Assembly: GCA_020086605.1 (NCBI GenBank)
Contig: JACBWW010000017.1
Location: 14,561,559-14,625,558 of the forward strand
Origin: Lanius collurio
Lineage: Eukaryota > Chordata > Aves > Passeriformes > Laniidae
Direction: 5' to 3'
DNA length: 64,000 nucleotides
Positions 1 to 13,617 of this stretch are shown piece after piece; within the stretch, counting starts at the first letter, position 1; every line of letters begins with the position of its first letter. Both the position numbers and the translations under genes were made by a program. Under the pieces are notes generated by a model. The model had not been told where the DNA came from, did not search any database, and was given only the letters and a program-made list of their open reading frames with translations.

Positions 1-3000
1 AAGACGTGGTGTGGATGGAAGGACTGTTGTGGGGTCACGCTGTGCCCTGCTCAGGATGAAATACTGTACAACAGTGTCATATTCAGCTTAATTCACTGCT
101 TGCCATCATGCTCTGTATCACCCCATCCCACTCTCTCCCAATGGCTGGGGCACTGATGTGGTGCAGCAATGAGTGAGCCATTTCAGCCAGTTAACCACTG
201 AAAGGAGAAAGAGGAATCACAGTAGCTGTTCCTGTGGCTCAACAAAGGGAGAGGGAATGGGATGGGATGCACTAGATTGTCAGGCTCTTTGTAGCTCCCC
301 ACCAAAAGAAACTGCTTTGACATTAGGATTTGTCAAATACCGTTTTGAGGTTCTTTGCCATTTCTTGTTACTGGGGCTTTATGATTTTTGTTGTTCAGGT
401 TATAGAAAAGCAGTTAAATTTAATTCAGAAAGCAGTTGACTTGGCTTTTTCTTGCAATAACAAGATTTGGGTCAGAAAAGACTGGAACAAGAATAACACT
501 GTTGAATTTGCAGTGCTTAATTTACAATGCAGAATTTCCATTGTACCCATATTACTGTTCAATCTTTTGTTTCCCTTTCAACTCATTGTGTTTGAAAGGC
601 CAGGTAACCTTCTGTTGATCTGTTTATTTTATAATCATGTAAGACTAAAAAGATAGTTGGGCAGATGATGTACCCAGAACAACTTGTAATTCCAAAAATA
701 GCTGGTTTGGGTTGAGCGTCATGCTGATACCTTGGGAGTTGCCTGGGGGTTTTTTTTGTTTATTCCTTCCTACCACTGAGTTTATCTCTTCTTCATTTAG
801 TTTCTTTCTACATAGCTCTTGGCATTTCTTCCTCTTCACCTGTGGGTTATTTCCATTAGGTTACTGTAGTTACAATTCTGCAACATAGCCCTCATTCTCT
901 TGGATACAGGGAAGACAAACACTGAGTGTCTGATTCACCTTTTTGTTTTAATGGTTTTATGAGGCAACTCCACAGACATCATTGTAGGTATTTTTGATCC
1001 ACAGCCTTTGGGACAGAAAGGGAAGCATCAGCTTATAACATGATGACTGTGCATAACATCTGGTGTCAGCAGACACCAGTCTGCTACTGCTGTGTATTAG
1101 CTGAGACACTCATGGTTGTAGTTATGTCAAAGTCAGAAACACTAAAGGTCTCTTCAGCACTGCTTATCTATCTGAACACCTAAGACTCCAGTCAGAGGTA
1201 CTTCAAAAGTCTTGTCTTTAAAGTATCTGTCCTACCTTGGAGGTTCCACACAGTATTAGTTTGTCTTGAAACTGCATATTGGCATCAGCATTCATTCTGT
1301 TGTGCAAACAATGGTGGCTTTTTTTTCCCCCTTCTAGATAGAAGAATTGTTTTGTTCTTACTGTTTTAAAGGCTCTGGCTTGTTTTATCATGAATTCAAT
1401 GTCTTGGTGTGGCATTTTAGAGCATGAGGAAGGCTACCCACAAAAAACCTGTTGTGAAACTAGTTTAATCTGTTCTGCTTTCTTTGGTTACTGGTGATTC
1501 AGCAGAAAACCAAGAGATTATTTTGGAAGAGACCCTGACATGCATTTATAAAAGACACCCTTGAGATGAGTCCCCATTCCTGACTGCTGTGAAGTGTTTG
1601 CAAGGAATCTTTCTTGTGACTGTGAACTTCTATGCACTTTTCATAATACTGCTCTCCCAACTTGGTTATGTCTGCAGCCACAGATTTATGTCACATTTGG
1701 TCTAAGGCTTCTTGTAGGGCACAGTTTGAAAGGGAGAGGGGAGAAGGAAATGAAGATACTTGGATTTAAGTGCTGCTTTGCCCAAAGGCAGAAATCTTCA
1801 CTGGAGCCCTAACACTGTGAGGTGAATGACTACTGTAAACAGAGCGTCCTCCTGGGATTGTTCTGGTCTCCTCAAAATGCAAATCCATCCTGTAATCAAT
1901 TATTTGCATTGCATGTAGAAACTGTATTTATGACTTACTGTTGTTGCATTCTTCCTTTCCTGATAAGGCAGATTACCACTTCTGGAGGTTGAGCACGTTG
2001 TGATTTTTCCAGAAAAAGAAAAAATGGATATTTTTAGCATGAGCCTGCTTTCCCGGGTGCTGTTTGTCGCCATGTTGCTAAATGGCTCCTCACCAATGTG
2101 GCAACCGGTTTTTGCCTTTGTGCTCTTAGGATAAAGGTGTGTTGCTTTTTGTAAGAGTTGATCTAAGGCCTGTCAGCTCTTTCCTAAAGTATAGTTAAGC
2201 ACCTCCAGTTCATTAACCATTTCTCAACGCTGTGGCTACAACTAAATATTTTAATTTGGGCAGTGACTGATATGAAGAGCATAGTTCATCCTTGAATGGC
2301 AGCACTCTTGCTTTTTAGTAACTCAGATTTCTTAACTAAAATTCTCACAAAATCAAAGTGGATGTTGTTATAGGTTAAATAGTGCACTCAGGATGTTATA
2401 TTTAAAGTATTTAGGAGTCTTTTTACAGTGACAGTAGGGGCAAACTAGTGCATGAAATAGAAAGATTTCACATAGAAATTACATATGCTAATGATTTTAT
2501 ACTGATAAAAAAATTAGACTTGCTCCACATGAGGTGGAAAGTCTGGCATGGTTAAGACTTCAGAAAAGAGTAAATAGTTTTTGGTGGTATAAATGTATTT
2601 GCTAGTTGCTCTTTCTAGTCAAGGATTATTTTAGCTAGTGCTTATTTTCTTTTTTCCTTTTCCCTGCCTGTACTTTTATTAAAAAACATTTAATAATCTG
2701 TGGCTAATTGTAAAATACAACTTAAAAACATTAGAAAATTACTCAGGAAGCATAATATGTTAAAAAGAGAACAGATCTCAAACTAGTTACAGTATAAATG
2801 ACTGATAATTCAGACTTGGAGCCAGGAAAATATTTTTTGTCAATAACTCTGCATATTTCATGTTGAAATGTGTTGACAAGACACATACTTATTTATAAAA
2901 GTCTCATCAAATTAAGTTTAAGAAACCAAAACTAAAGCTTTGTATTTTTTTCTCTTCTTTCCTTTTCTGCCTTCTCCTCAGCCTGCAGTGAGCATTACTG

Positions 3001-6000
3001 TTAGTTCAAAGCACTTGCAGAAGTCTAGTTCTTGCAGAAAGAGCAGCTCCTCACAGACCACCTGCTTGTCATATGTCTGATTTGGGTTTTTTCTCCTAGC
3101 ACCTTTGCATGTCCCCTTTCCTGTTTGCTTGTATGTATTTATACTCTTTGCGAGGTAAAATGTATTTTTGCATGAGTCAACAATCTTTATCCTTGGTCTC
3201 CAAAAATTGTTCATACTGCATAATATTTCCTGGTAAGTAGGTGCTTTGCAAATGTTTGAGTAGCAGAGCAGCAAAGGAATGATGAGTGAAATCCTCCGTG
3301 CCTCTACAGCAGCAGCTGTCTAGAGCTGAATTAGTCACCCTCAACTCCACAGGGAATTAAAGCACCTCTTTCCCTGCACTAAGGACATTAGATCTTATGG
3401 CCCGTTTCAAGCACTTGACCATGGCAAGATCATTCTGGACCCAGTTTATTGTTGACTAGGTCACTGCTGTGTTAAGTTGGTAAGTGCAGCTGAGCCTTGT
3501 GCTTCATCTCATGTTATTTCCATTGTCAATTGAATTCTGCTTAATTAATAGTTGCAAAAACTACGTATAACTTAAATTATTGCACTGAATCTTAAGGCAG
3601 CAGCTTACAGTTAAATCTTTCAATCAATGTAATTTCTGTCTGGGGAAGAACAAGGTTTGTTCAAGGAGGATAGGGGAAGGAAGGTGAATCGAGTGAGAAA
3701 TTATGTAGGTGTTTGCTGTATTTCCTGTATATCAGGAGTTGTTAAAGGCTGATTTTGGTTGGATCACATGAAGAAGAAAGAAGGTTAAGAGGGTGTTAAC
3801 AATGTGGTATGAATACTTAAGGTGCTTCTTGGTCACTGTATAGCTGTGAGCTGGCAGGTTGGATCTTGGATTTGGTTTACACTCGTGAATGGGAAGTGTT
3901 TCATAACAACTGAGAACAACAACCAATCTGACGGGTAAGTAGATGCTAGTGAAGTGTCTCGGGTTGTTTTGGGAGTGAGGTGTTTGGGTATTTTTTTAGT
4001 AAAAGCGCATAAGTAAGCTGCTTTGGAAGTGCCTCCACCTCAGCTAGCGAAGGCCAGATTTGCTTTTGGTTTTACTGCTTGCCCAGAGGCGTTAATATAA
4101 GCAGAGCACTTAAGCATACTGTTAAAAAGCACTTTGTGGCCAAATTCAGCCTGTTATTCAAATACATTAGTAGCACAAGGAAAGCAGGCAATCTGTAATT
4201 CTTATTAAGGTAAAAAGCAAGTTGCACAAATTTCTCTGTTGAAGCAATTTACTTAATGTTTTGAATATTATTTTCCTCTTTTTTTGCACTAAATGCTTTC
4301 CATATGCTTTTAAAGTGTTAACAATAAAGTGGATGCTTTAAGGATAAATTATACTTGTATTTTCCCCTAGGTTCTATAAAACAACAAATTTGCAGTAATT
4401 TGTGAGCTCAGGAACATCTTTCCTTTAAGCATTCTCTTCTCAAAGAATCTACTGTAAAAAATTATTAAAATTACTAATTGTATAAAGATGGGATAGATGC
4501 TATTAAAGAGCCACATAAGCATTTCAATAATTTCACTGCAAATGCATTTCTTATCTCTGAGTGGGGCCTTAAGTCCTCTGGATGTTCTGCTTCCTTCAGA
4601 GCACTTGTTAAAATAGAGCTGAAATGTCTGGTGTGTGAGATGGTGTCAGGAGCTGAAAGAGAGGTTATTGCAGTGATGCTAGTTTTAAAAATTGTTCCTG
4701 TTTTTTCAAAAGCAAAGAAGGCTTATAGCTGGTGACAGTTTGTGAGTTAGCAGTTCTAAAAGGGAAATTGGACAATAGTTGTTTTTGTATCACTCTCTCC
4801 AGCATTTGCTCTATCAGGAGATTCTTTAAATAGCAAAATTCATGCTTTCTCAAGTTAAAGTTGTTCCTGTTTTATGTCACTGACCTTTTATTACTTCCTT
4901 AGGCTGTAAGAGCTGTATATTTTACAGAAAAAAACATGGCTTGTACAGTACCAATAGTCAACAGTAAATTAATAATTTAATGCTTACTTATGTCTATACT
5001 GGATTTTTATTTTGACTGTAATTTAGAGAAATCTTAACAACAATTAATGCTACTTCAGTTTGAAAGGTCTGACTTAAATCTTATCTGCAAAAGTCTATTT
5101 TTCAAGTTCAGAGCTCAGTTAGAAATGTTGTCTATCTAGTTCTTGGAAGCACAGACTTTCCAAAATTGAGCATGAGTTAGTGGGAGCTGTTTCTGTTGTG
5201 CTCTCTTGAAAACCAGGCAAGAAGTACTCCAAAGTGGGCACACAAAAATCTGTGTAAGGTTGGGTGCACCAGCCATCCTTTCAATGGGAAATGGTTTTTG
5301 ACAAGCCTAATTGATAGACAAGAGCTGTTTTCTGTTTTCAATTTGTTTGTGAAACTGCACTCGTTCCAAAACTGCTTGTACTGATGTTTCCAGCTCACAT
5401 GAGGTGAAGTAAACTACTCTGGCAGAGGTGCAATTTTTTGCTGGCATAAATTAGGCCTACTTTGTGCTTTACTGTCAAGTGCAGAGCTAGCTCTGTGTTA
5501 CAATCTGAATAAAACAAATTTCCAGATAGTAAACTGAAGTGAAATATGAGAATACAGTATTCTCTATATATGTTTCATGTCTACTAACACTTCAGAAGAA
5601 GTAACTCAAATGCCTTCCTGGTTGGTACTAGTCCTCAATTCCACCGAATTGTTCAGGAAATTGGGCTGCTTTCCTTGTGGGATTCATCTGAACTAGTTGT
5701 ATTCTCTTTGACATCTTTTATTTCATTAAGAAGACACTGAGAAACAAAACCTCTGCTTCTTCAGAGAGAGATAAATTACCTTGATTCTTTGTGAATGCCT
5801 ACACATTGGTTCCTCTAGAGCCTATTTACACTGCAGGTGATGTTCAGTAGCCCTTGTGTTGGAGGAAACGGAGAGCCTTTCCTCTTGAGTAGTGGGCAGA
5901 TGTGAACAAGATACTTGTGCTGGCTTTTATGTCTTCCAGTCCTGGGTCTGGTAAGCACAATCTCTGCTGTGGTTAGACAGATCGCAGTACAACAGTGTCT

Positions 6001-7879
6001 GTTTATCCATCATTCAGTATTTTAAGAGATTAGTACAAGGCTATTCTTAGCACTGGCAGATAGATGGTATGTTATTTTAGAATGTGTATTTATTTAATGT
6101 TTTCTTTAATGGTATGTGTTAGTATTTGAGGTCACTTGAGCTAGCCATGGTTATATGAGTCATTTTCATCCCATTGGATTTAGACATTGTGGTCCAAAAC
6201 ATTTTATTTCCTTTTTTTATCTTTTTTTTTTCTGTTGGTCCTCCCCCTGCCTCAGGATTATGACCCTATAAAAAACAACATATTCCTCATATTGTGCCGA
6301 GTGCAGCTCTGAAAATTGACTTTAGTTGATCTGTCTTCCCTCCTGGGCTTATTTACTACTAGACAGTAGAGGTGGGAGGGAGACAATACAGGGAGCCTGA
6401 AGACAAGATATCCTTGCAGTGCTGGCAGCCTTTCTGTGTTCGAAGCCTGCAAAGATGTCTCCAGTCAAAGAGAAACAGAGATGAGAATTGGAGAAAATCT
6501 TCCTAGCCAAAAGTTCAGCAGAGCTTTTGGTTTCAATGTTGCTTGAATTCAAGTCTTAAAGTTTGTTGGCTGATAAAGAGTTTATTGGCATAACTGCTTC
6601 TGTAAGCCTAGACAGAGATAGTGTGCTTCACTACTTGTTTGTTGCTTCAAACTTTAAAAAGAAAAACTTAACAATAGGCTTGTAGAACTTCAGGATCATT
6701 GGAGTAACTGTCTTTTTTTCCTAATGTCTGACTGTCCAAGAAAGGATATGTTTGTCTTGCATTTGATAAATATGCAAAATTTTTTACAAGATGTCTTTTA
6801 TATTCATACAGTAAATTTACCTGGGAAAGATATGTAAATATTGAAAACTTGTCATACAGACTTTAATTAAAGAAGAACAATATTTTATGACAAAAAGAAA
6901 CCTAATGTTTTTCTTTTAAACGATGTCTACTTCTTCAGTCTTGTTGATGGCATAGCAGTTCTTAGCCAATAACTGGGGATTATTCTATTTTGTTGATGAC
7001 TGCTTAGCAATTGTACATTCTTGCTGTGAACAGATGAAATTCTGTTTACTTGGGCATCAGAGAAATCTCAGCCATTCGGGTTCCAAAAGGTAACATGAGA
7101 CAGAAAAAACATGTCAAACAAGGCTTTCCTTAAGTGACTCTGAGCAGACTGTAGTGAATTGTAAAGCAGAAGTTTAAATGAAGCTTAAATTGATAAGCAG
7201 CTGATTGATATTGATATATAACTGATTTAAATTCTGGTTTTTATTTGTATTTAATGAAGTCAGCTCTATCTTTCTAAGAAGGGAAGTCCACTGTGTGCCA
7301 GTCTCCTTTGAAGATTCTTGACAGTGGGCTGGCAGGCAAGAGTTTTGTTTTTTAGGAGAGATCCTTTTTAAAATCTCTTTTGTCAAGCTCCATCTGATAA
7401 ATTGCAAAGCAATGCACTAAACCAGCATTCTTTTTCCTCAGTTAAATAAAGCAACCTTAAATATCCTGGATACACAAACTGGAAAATAAGTTAATCAAAC
7501 CAAGTTTTATACTTGACATCATAATATTTTTTTTAAACGAAGGAAGTATTATCTGAAGACTATAATCAGTTCAACTCATAAACATGCTTTAATATTTCAA
7601 AACTAGATCTCTTCTTCCATAACATTTTTTTAATTAGGGGGCCAGAAAAGGAAAGCAAGTATTTTTTTGCTATTTTGACTCCTGGTTGGTTTCTCAACTC
7701 TGAATGACCTATCTGTTCAACTTTGTTAGCAGAAAAGAAGAAAATATTCTGTCTGCACCTGAAAAACAAGTTAGTTACCTAAAGCTGGTTTTGCAGTTCA
7801 GCAAACTCAGGGTTTTCTAAGTGCTTGAATGTTGGCAGCAAAATCAAATGTCAAAATAGGTTTGTATGCAGGAGGTTTA

Positions 7880-7932
7880 GTCATTAGTTCTGGTTACTGT
7901 TATTTTTCATTTTGTCATATGTTTTACAAGGT
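7880..7932 (+). repeat. Diverged direct repeat, copy 1 (partner at 8769-8817)
   Basis: The block gtcattag...ggttactgttatttttcattttgtc...ttttacaaggt recurs 889 bp downstream as gtcattag...ggttactgttacttctcattttgtc...ttttacaaaggt. It carries a small deletion and a few substitutions. The sequence outside these about 50 bp does not match. Confidence 0.7.
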
Positions 7933-8503
7933 ACTGAAGTTAAAATTTCCTTTACATTTCAAAGTACATTTTTGGATGAATTTTTATTCACTTTGTAGTA
8001 GTCACATTTCAGACTGCAGGCAGTGCTCCCAGCTTGAGGGGCTTTAGCTCATAGTCCAAGCACTTTAAGCTGAGGAATTGCAAAAGGAAACATTTCTCTG
8101 CTGCCTCTACTTCTTTGCAACCTTGCAGTTGGCAGGTTTGGCAAGTCATCCAAATGTACAAAAATCCTTTTTTGGCAGGTTTAGTTTGGATTTTAGCTCT
8201 GCTTTGTCATACAGCTGACCACACACCCATGTAGGTCAGAAGGGGAAAAATTGTGGTGCAAAAGCAGGCAAAAATGGGGCAGATCTGAAGTGTTACTTTT
8301 GCAGGCATAGTGGCAACACTGACTTATTTGAAGCATGGGCCTTTGTATGTTTTTCAGAGAACATCTATGGCTCACTGAGCCTGTTTTCTTCTCAAAAGCT
8401 TTCTTGTAACACGTCTCTTCTATATTTCCTGGAAAGTGCCCCAGTATTAACTGTGAATTTTTAGTCAAATTTGTACAAAATCGTAAATGCTTTTATAAAT
8501 AAC

Positions 8504-8529
8504 GGGGGGGGTGGGGGGGTGCGGCTGGG
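8504..8529 (+). repeat. Poly-G tract with quadruplex-forming potential
   Basis: Eight G, a T, seven G, then tgcggctggg. At least four runs of three or more G fall within 26 bases on the + strand, which is the RNA-sense strand of the gene. It is the only such tract noticed in this AT-rich window. Confidence 0.85.
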
Positions 8530-8768
8530 ATCAAATATGAGAAATAAAAGCCTGAGTTTACAAGCTTGAAGTAGATACTTTTAATCCATCCTGGGTTTTG
8601 TATGTTTCCTGATGGCTTAAAAGTGACAAGCACGATCTGTAACTTGCTGCATGGAAACTTCCCTCTGACTCCTTATGGCTTAGAGGGCTGACACCTCACA
8701 CCTGACCCTACAGCCCCTTTGCTTTTCTACTGCTGTAGAAATTAATAGTAGAAACTAGTGGCTGTGTT

Positions 8769-8817
8769 GTCATTAGTGCAGGTTACTGTTACTTCTCATT
8801 TTGTCTTTTACAAAGGT
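8769..8817 (+). repeat. Diverged direct repeat, copy 2 (partner at 7880-7932)
   Basis: This is the second copy of the approximately 50-bp block at 7880, in the same orientation. It may be a remnant of an old dispersed repeat or of a local duplication. The family is not recognised. Confidence 0.7.
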
Positions 8818-10934
8818 GTGGCAGCTTGTGGTCTCAGTCTTGAGAAAAATGCCGGTGGCTTTTATTGTGAGTTTCTCTTTCAAAAAAAATCAGATCTTTA
8901 TATTTAAATGAAAATTAAGGGCAGTATTTCCTTTTTACCATGGTTTTTCAGAAAATTTCTTAGACTGAAAGTGGAAAAATGAGTGTGTGTGCACAGAGGA
9001 ACAAGGAGGGCATGAGGGTGCACATTCCAGATTGCCTGTGCTGGTGCAGTGATGCAAAGCAGCTGTGAGTTAACTGGCCCTTGTGCTGTGCAAACAGCCT
9101 GCTCCTGCCTCTGGTCCCAAAAATATTGCTTGGTTTGATGCCATGTGGCTTCAGCTCTTCAAAAATGCGATGTAGTGCTCACTGTGGGTGCATTTTTTAG
9201 AACTCTTAATTTTTCATTTATTTATTTTTAATTTGCATTGGAGAATTATCTGTGTTCAGATTAGCATTAACGGGTGAAAATGTGTGATGGTAGCTCAGGG
9301 CTTTTTTTATTATTTATGTGTATCTGTAAGATATGCATGTATGTATATTAAATTCTTGCTTAAGGGATAAAGTAAATGTTTTGAATTTGGATTTTCATCT
9401 ATGGAAATAATCAGAAAGCCTAGACTTTTTCTCATACTGTTGATTAGCAATACATAACCTGAGTCAAGTGTCAGTGATAGAGAGTTTCTGTGGGGTGGTT
9501 CTGCTCTCTGAATCTTGGAAGTGTTTCCTGAATTCAGGATAGGAAATGAGTGGCAGCTGATCAAATACTGTCACCAACCACCTCATCATGGGAAATGTTT
9601 TTTGACTGGATTTGGAGCAGGGTTACCATGGCTAGCATAATAGAAACTGCTGCAGAAAACCTAGTGTCATTACACTTGGGTTTTGTCTTTACAGTTGAAG
9701 TGATGTTTTGTTGTCGCCATGCTTACTGAATGACAAAGTTAGGCAATTTCTGTTTGGTCTCCTTTCAGAGGTACTGTGGCACTGGTGCATGTTCAGATTA
9801 ACAGCACTAAAACCACTGGGGTTGCTCTTTATTTATGGGCTATAAAAAGTATAAATAGAAAGCGGATTTATGTCATCTTGCCTGTTGAACGTGTCCTATT
9901 GTCCCTCTAAGCTTATGAAATCCTCTGATGGCAAAATTCTGACCTGTAAACTGAGGAAAAAGGTTGTGCAATTATATTATGTTGCTTTTAACAAATTGTA
10001 TTTTATTTCATATCAAGGGATAAAGTTGATATTTACCTTGAGTTGTATAATCATCTCAACTCCCAATTTTGTTGGACTAGGAGGGTGACAGGACTTGGGA
10101 GCCAGTGAGGCCCTGGTGGGTCTGCTCCACCCTCCCCTTACACTCCTCTTATGCAGGGCTGGGAAGGCTTTCTGGCGTTTTGAAATTACGTGCAGTAATT
10201 TAAATACTTAGCCTTCAGCAAAATGAATATTGCAGTTTGTTATATCTGCACAGTTAATATCTCATAAGTTATGATAATAAATTAATGAAAATTTGTACAT
10301 AGTATTACTGCCAAAATAAATTGATATTCTGTGAGGAAAGAGGATATCCAGAGCAGCAGCAAAACCCAGCTCATTATAACCTCACCAGGATACTGGTCTT
10401 TCCCAAACACTTAAAAAGTGGCATGTAAACTCATTGCTTCAGTAGCCAGGAGCTGCAGGGTATATATCCGAATGAATGTGTATTTTAATGACTGTGGGAA
10501 GGGGAGATTAATGTGTGTTTAGAAACTATACATTGGAGAAGTCAGTGACCACGAGGTGGACAGGAAAGTGCTAAAACAACCTCTGTCTAGCCTGTACAGT
10601 GGCTTCATGCAGCAATAACTGTCTGGATGGCATTCTGTTATGAACAAGTGTTTGAGATTGCTTAAAAAATCATCGGCAAGGGTAACAGCAAAAGCCAGAT
10701 TTAATATTAAGTGACAACATGACAAAGTTCATTGGCAGGATTCGCTCTACTACTTACAGGACAGTTAAGACACAACAAGGAAAAACAGCAACAAAACCAA
10801 ACAAAATCCAGGCAATCAAAGCAGAAATGAGCTGAGAACTATCTATTGGCCCTGTGTGTTTAGATGCTTGTGATAGAAGAGCAGTGGGGGGAAGGATAAA
10901 AAGGAAAACAGCCCTTAACAGCACTCCAGCTTAA

Positions 10935-11130
10935 TGGTACTTTAACTTACACCTTAACCGTAATAATTTAACTAAGGAGCAACACTTAATTTATACCTAA
11001 CTTAAACTTAATTTATAACTTAACCATGACAATTTAACAGAGGAATAACACTTAATAGCATTTAACCTAACTTTAACTTTGAAGTTATATGTAGAAACTT
11101 AGCGAAAGATCAACACTTAGCAGTATTTAA
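10935..11130 (+). repeat. Degenerate tandem repeat, about three copies of a 66-bp unit
   Basis: The landmark aacacttaa recurs at 10981, 11047 and 11112 (spacing 66 and 65 bp; in the third copy the last base differs). The landmark taacc..aatttaac recurs at about 10955 and 11021. The units are rich in CTTAA and TTAAC motifs, and the third copy is more diverged than the first two. The surrounding DNA from about 10.74 to 11.6 kb is A-rich on the + strand and differs in texture from the rest of the intron, so the repeat may sit inside an older inserted element that I cannot name. Confidence 0.8.
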
Positions 11131-11851
11131 GTAAGATTAAGTTGTAAGTCACAGCTTACAGGCCTAAGTCACTTCAATATCCAAGGTACTTAAACATCTA
11201 AGAAAGCAGCATTTCTCTCAGATTTGCTGTAGCATACACACATGTGCATGCACACAGATACAGAGAGTCAGTGCAAGCAAGGTACCTGTGAAAAATTTCC
11301 CTTGGAGGTCAGTGAAATACTTGCTTCGAATGCCTTGCATCTCTGATGGTGAATGGTTGAGCCTCAAGGAATGGGGCTAGAAGTCCAGGACTTGTTTGGC
11401 AATCCTCCAAGTATGGCAAACGTGAGAGTTCACTGGCTCTGAGAGGCCCCACAGAGAGGGAGGTCACTGGTCACAGCCCAGAAGAGCTCAGAGGACTCAT
11501 TTTGGACCACTGCTTATAGGGTTGCAAGTGAGTGGACCTTAGGCATAACAGTGTTTCATCCTGGGCACACTTTGGGTTGGCACTTTCTTTGAAAGTGTGA
11601 AAACAGGAACATTATGCCATTCAGGTAAGAAAAATTTTCCAAGGCTATTCCTAAGGGAAACAAGAGCTCATTTTAGCAGTTCCTGAGAGCAGACTGTTTC
11701 TGATAAGCTTGGTAAGAGCTGAACCCAGGTGTTGTTTTCAAGGCTGAGGCCTAAGGAGCATTTCTCAGATCGCAGTGTGGCCTGGAAAGGGGGTGGAGGG
11801 GAATGCACCACTGCACATCCTGAGAAAACCTGGAAAGCTGATAAATGCAAA

Positions 11852-12069
11852 TTGCAAATGCAATTGTTAAGAAGACAAGATGACACAACTCAAACAACAA
11901 TTTGCAAGCTATTAGCTAAAGGGCTTGCCACAAAACTGATTAAAAAAAATTATTTTTTGAGCAAAAATATCAAGTTGTCCTCTTGAAACTTAAATTTATG
12001 CTGGGAAGTTGATGCCCTTTCACAGTCTTTCATAGAAATAGGGATTCTCAATTACTGTTTGGAATACTA
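11852..12069 (+). repeat. Left arm of a 218-bp near-identical inverted repeat
   Basis: This arm is the reverse complement of 13618-13835 over its full 218 bp. I find one difference, a T versus G (on the compared strand) just after the poly-A run near 11.96 kb, so identity is about 99.5%. Homology ends abruptly on both sides. The outer end starts at ttgcaaatgc and the inner end stops after ggaatacta. No flanking target-site duplication is apparent at the outer ends. Confidence 0.97.
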
Positions 12070-13617
12070 ATTTAAAATACACTCACTTGTCACAAGGTCT
12101 GATAGCCATCTGGTCTGTATTTTTCTAATTAAAAAACAAAATGCTTATCTGGCAACAGATAAACTTTTAGTCCACTTGGCTTTGTCCTAAAAGCTTCACA
12201 AGAGAATGACTAAAAAGAGGAAGATGGTAGGAAGCACCAAGTATTTATTATGGCATAGGGAAAAGTTTAAAGAAGGTAAGTTCAATTCTATATACAAAGT
12301 AAAATATACAACTCACAGACAGATGCACTGCTAAGTTTTTAAATTATCTTTTTAGTGGGGATTCTAGAAGAAGACTTCAACAAGGAAGAACAAAATGAAA
12401 GAAAATTACACTTACATTCCATGAATCATGTTACTCAGATGTGGAGAAAACCCAAACTCACCAACTAACCAGAAAACAAATCTAAAAGAATTTATTAAAT
12501 AATGCTCATCTCATAAAAGCTTTTAAGACTGTTTTTCAAGTATAATATTTCTGAATAGGAAAAACGAGTCCATGAAATTAAACAAAATTCCAGGAAGCAG
12601 TTGAACAAACATGGAGATGCTGTAGCCTTACCTGAATGCTGTAACTGAAAAATGAAAAAAAAAAAAAATTCTCTTCAACAAAGAAAGGTAAAGTATAATG
12701 GGAAAAGAAACCCAAGGAACCATTTTGCCTATAACGCTTGGCTGCTTAATAAAAAATAAGGTTTTAAGAGCATCCTGCCCAAGATAAAACAATCTGGGAA
12801 GTATGTAGAACAAATGCCATAGACCAACAATTTAAGGCATCAGATGGGCCTCATTATTTTTCACAAGTATACCAAATGTAGAAAAAGAAATTTTTTGCCT
12901 ATTTTTACACTGGTATAATGAAGGTAATGCATTTCACATTATTACTATTATTAGTAGTGGCAACAGTATTAAAGAAGGAGGAAGACCAATTGTGAAGGAG
13001 CTTCCATGTGCTGCCATATATTCCAACCTCGCAAATATGTTATTATTTAGAAAACTGTTGACTTGTGAAAAGATGCCATTAAAACATGACTCCTTCTGGC
13101 CATCTCTTACTATGCATTAGGGGAAGGCTGGAGCTGTGAGGTAAATTTTCTGCAAACAGCAGCAACACTATTTGCATGATATAAATCTCATTTTAGAAGT
13201 TAATTAACTGACCACGAGTGACACAAAGTACATGAAGGTCACACTACCCATATATCTGCACTCTGTAAAGCGGTGCAGCAGCTGCTCTCAGTAACATGGA
13301 CCAACATAGCAATTGGAGAGCACAAGGGACAGAACTTGCTCTGCCAGCATGTCTTAGCCTGCAGCTAAATGAGCCTCTTTTTTAGCCTCAACCTACATCC
13401 TTCAGCAAAAGTAATAACTTTACATGCAAGTACTATGCAAAATATTGTCCTAGATGTCCAAATGGGTAAGACTTGCATTTCCTCAGTTTAGAGAAATCCC
13501 TCCACACACCTCTCTGATGCACCTTGGTTGCAACTGTATTCCTCTCGGATTTACCATATAAACTTTTACTTCAAAGTAGTGTAATGCCTGAAGTTGGGCT
13601 AACAGTAGTCACCTGTG
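12070..13617. other. Spacer between the inverted-repeat arms, with reversed A/T strand bias
   Basis: No gene or recognisable mobile element is seen. The + strand is A-rich: my hand tally for 12361-12840 gives about 214 A and 113 T. Sampled lines of flanking intron are T-rich (14101-14160, about 14 A and 27 T; 15061-15120, about 12 A and 27 T). Vertebrate introns usually show T over A on the coding strand, so the spacer looks as if it had been inverted relative to transcription. The tally is approximate. Confidence 0.55.
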
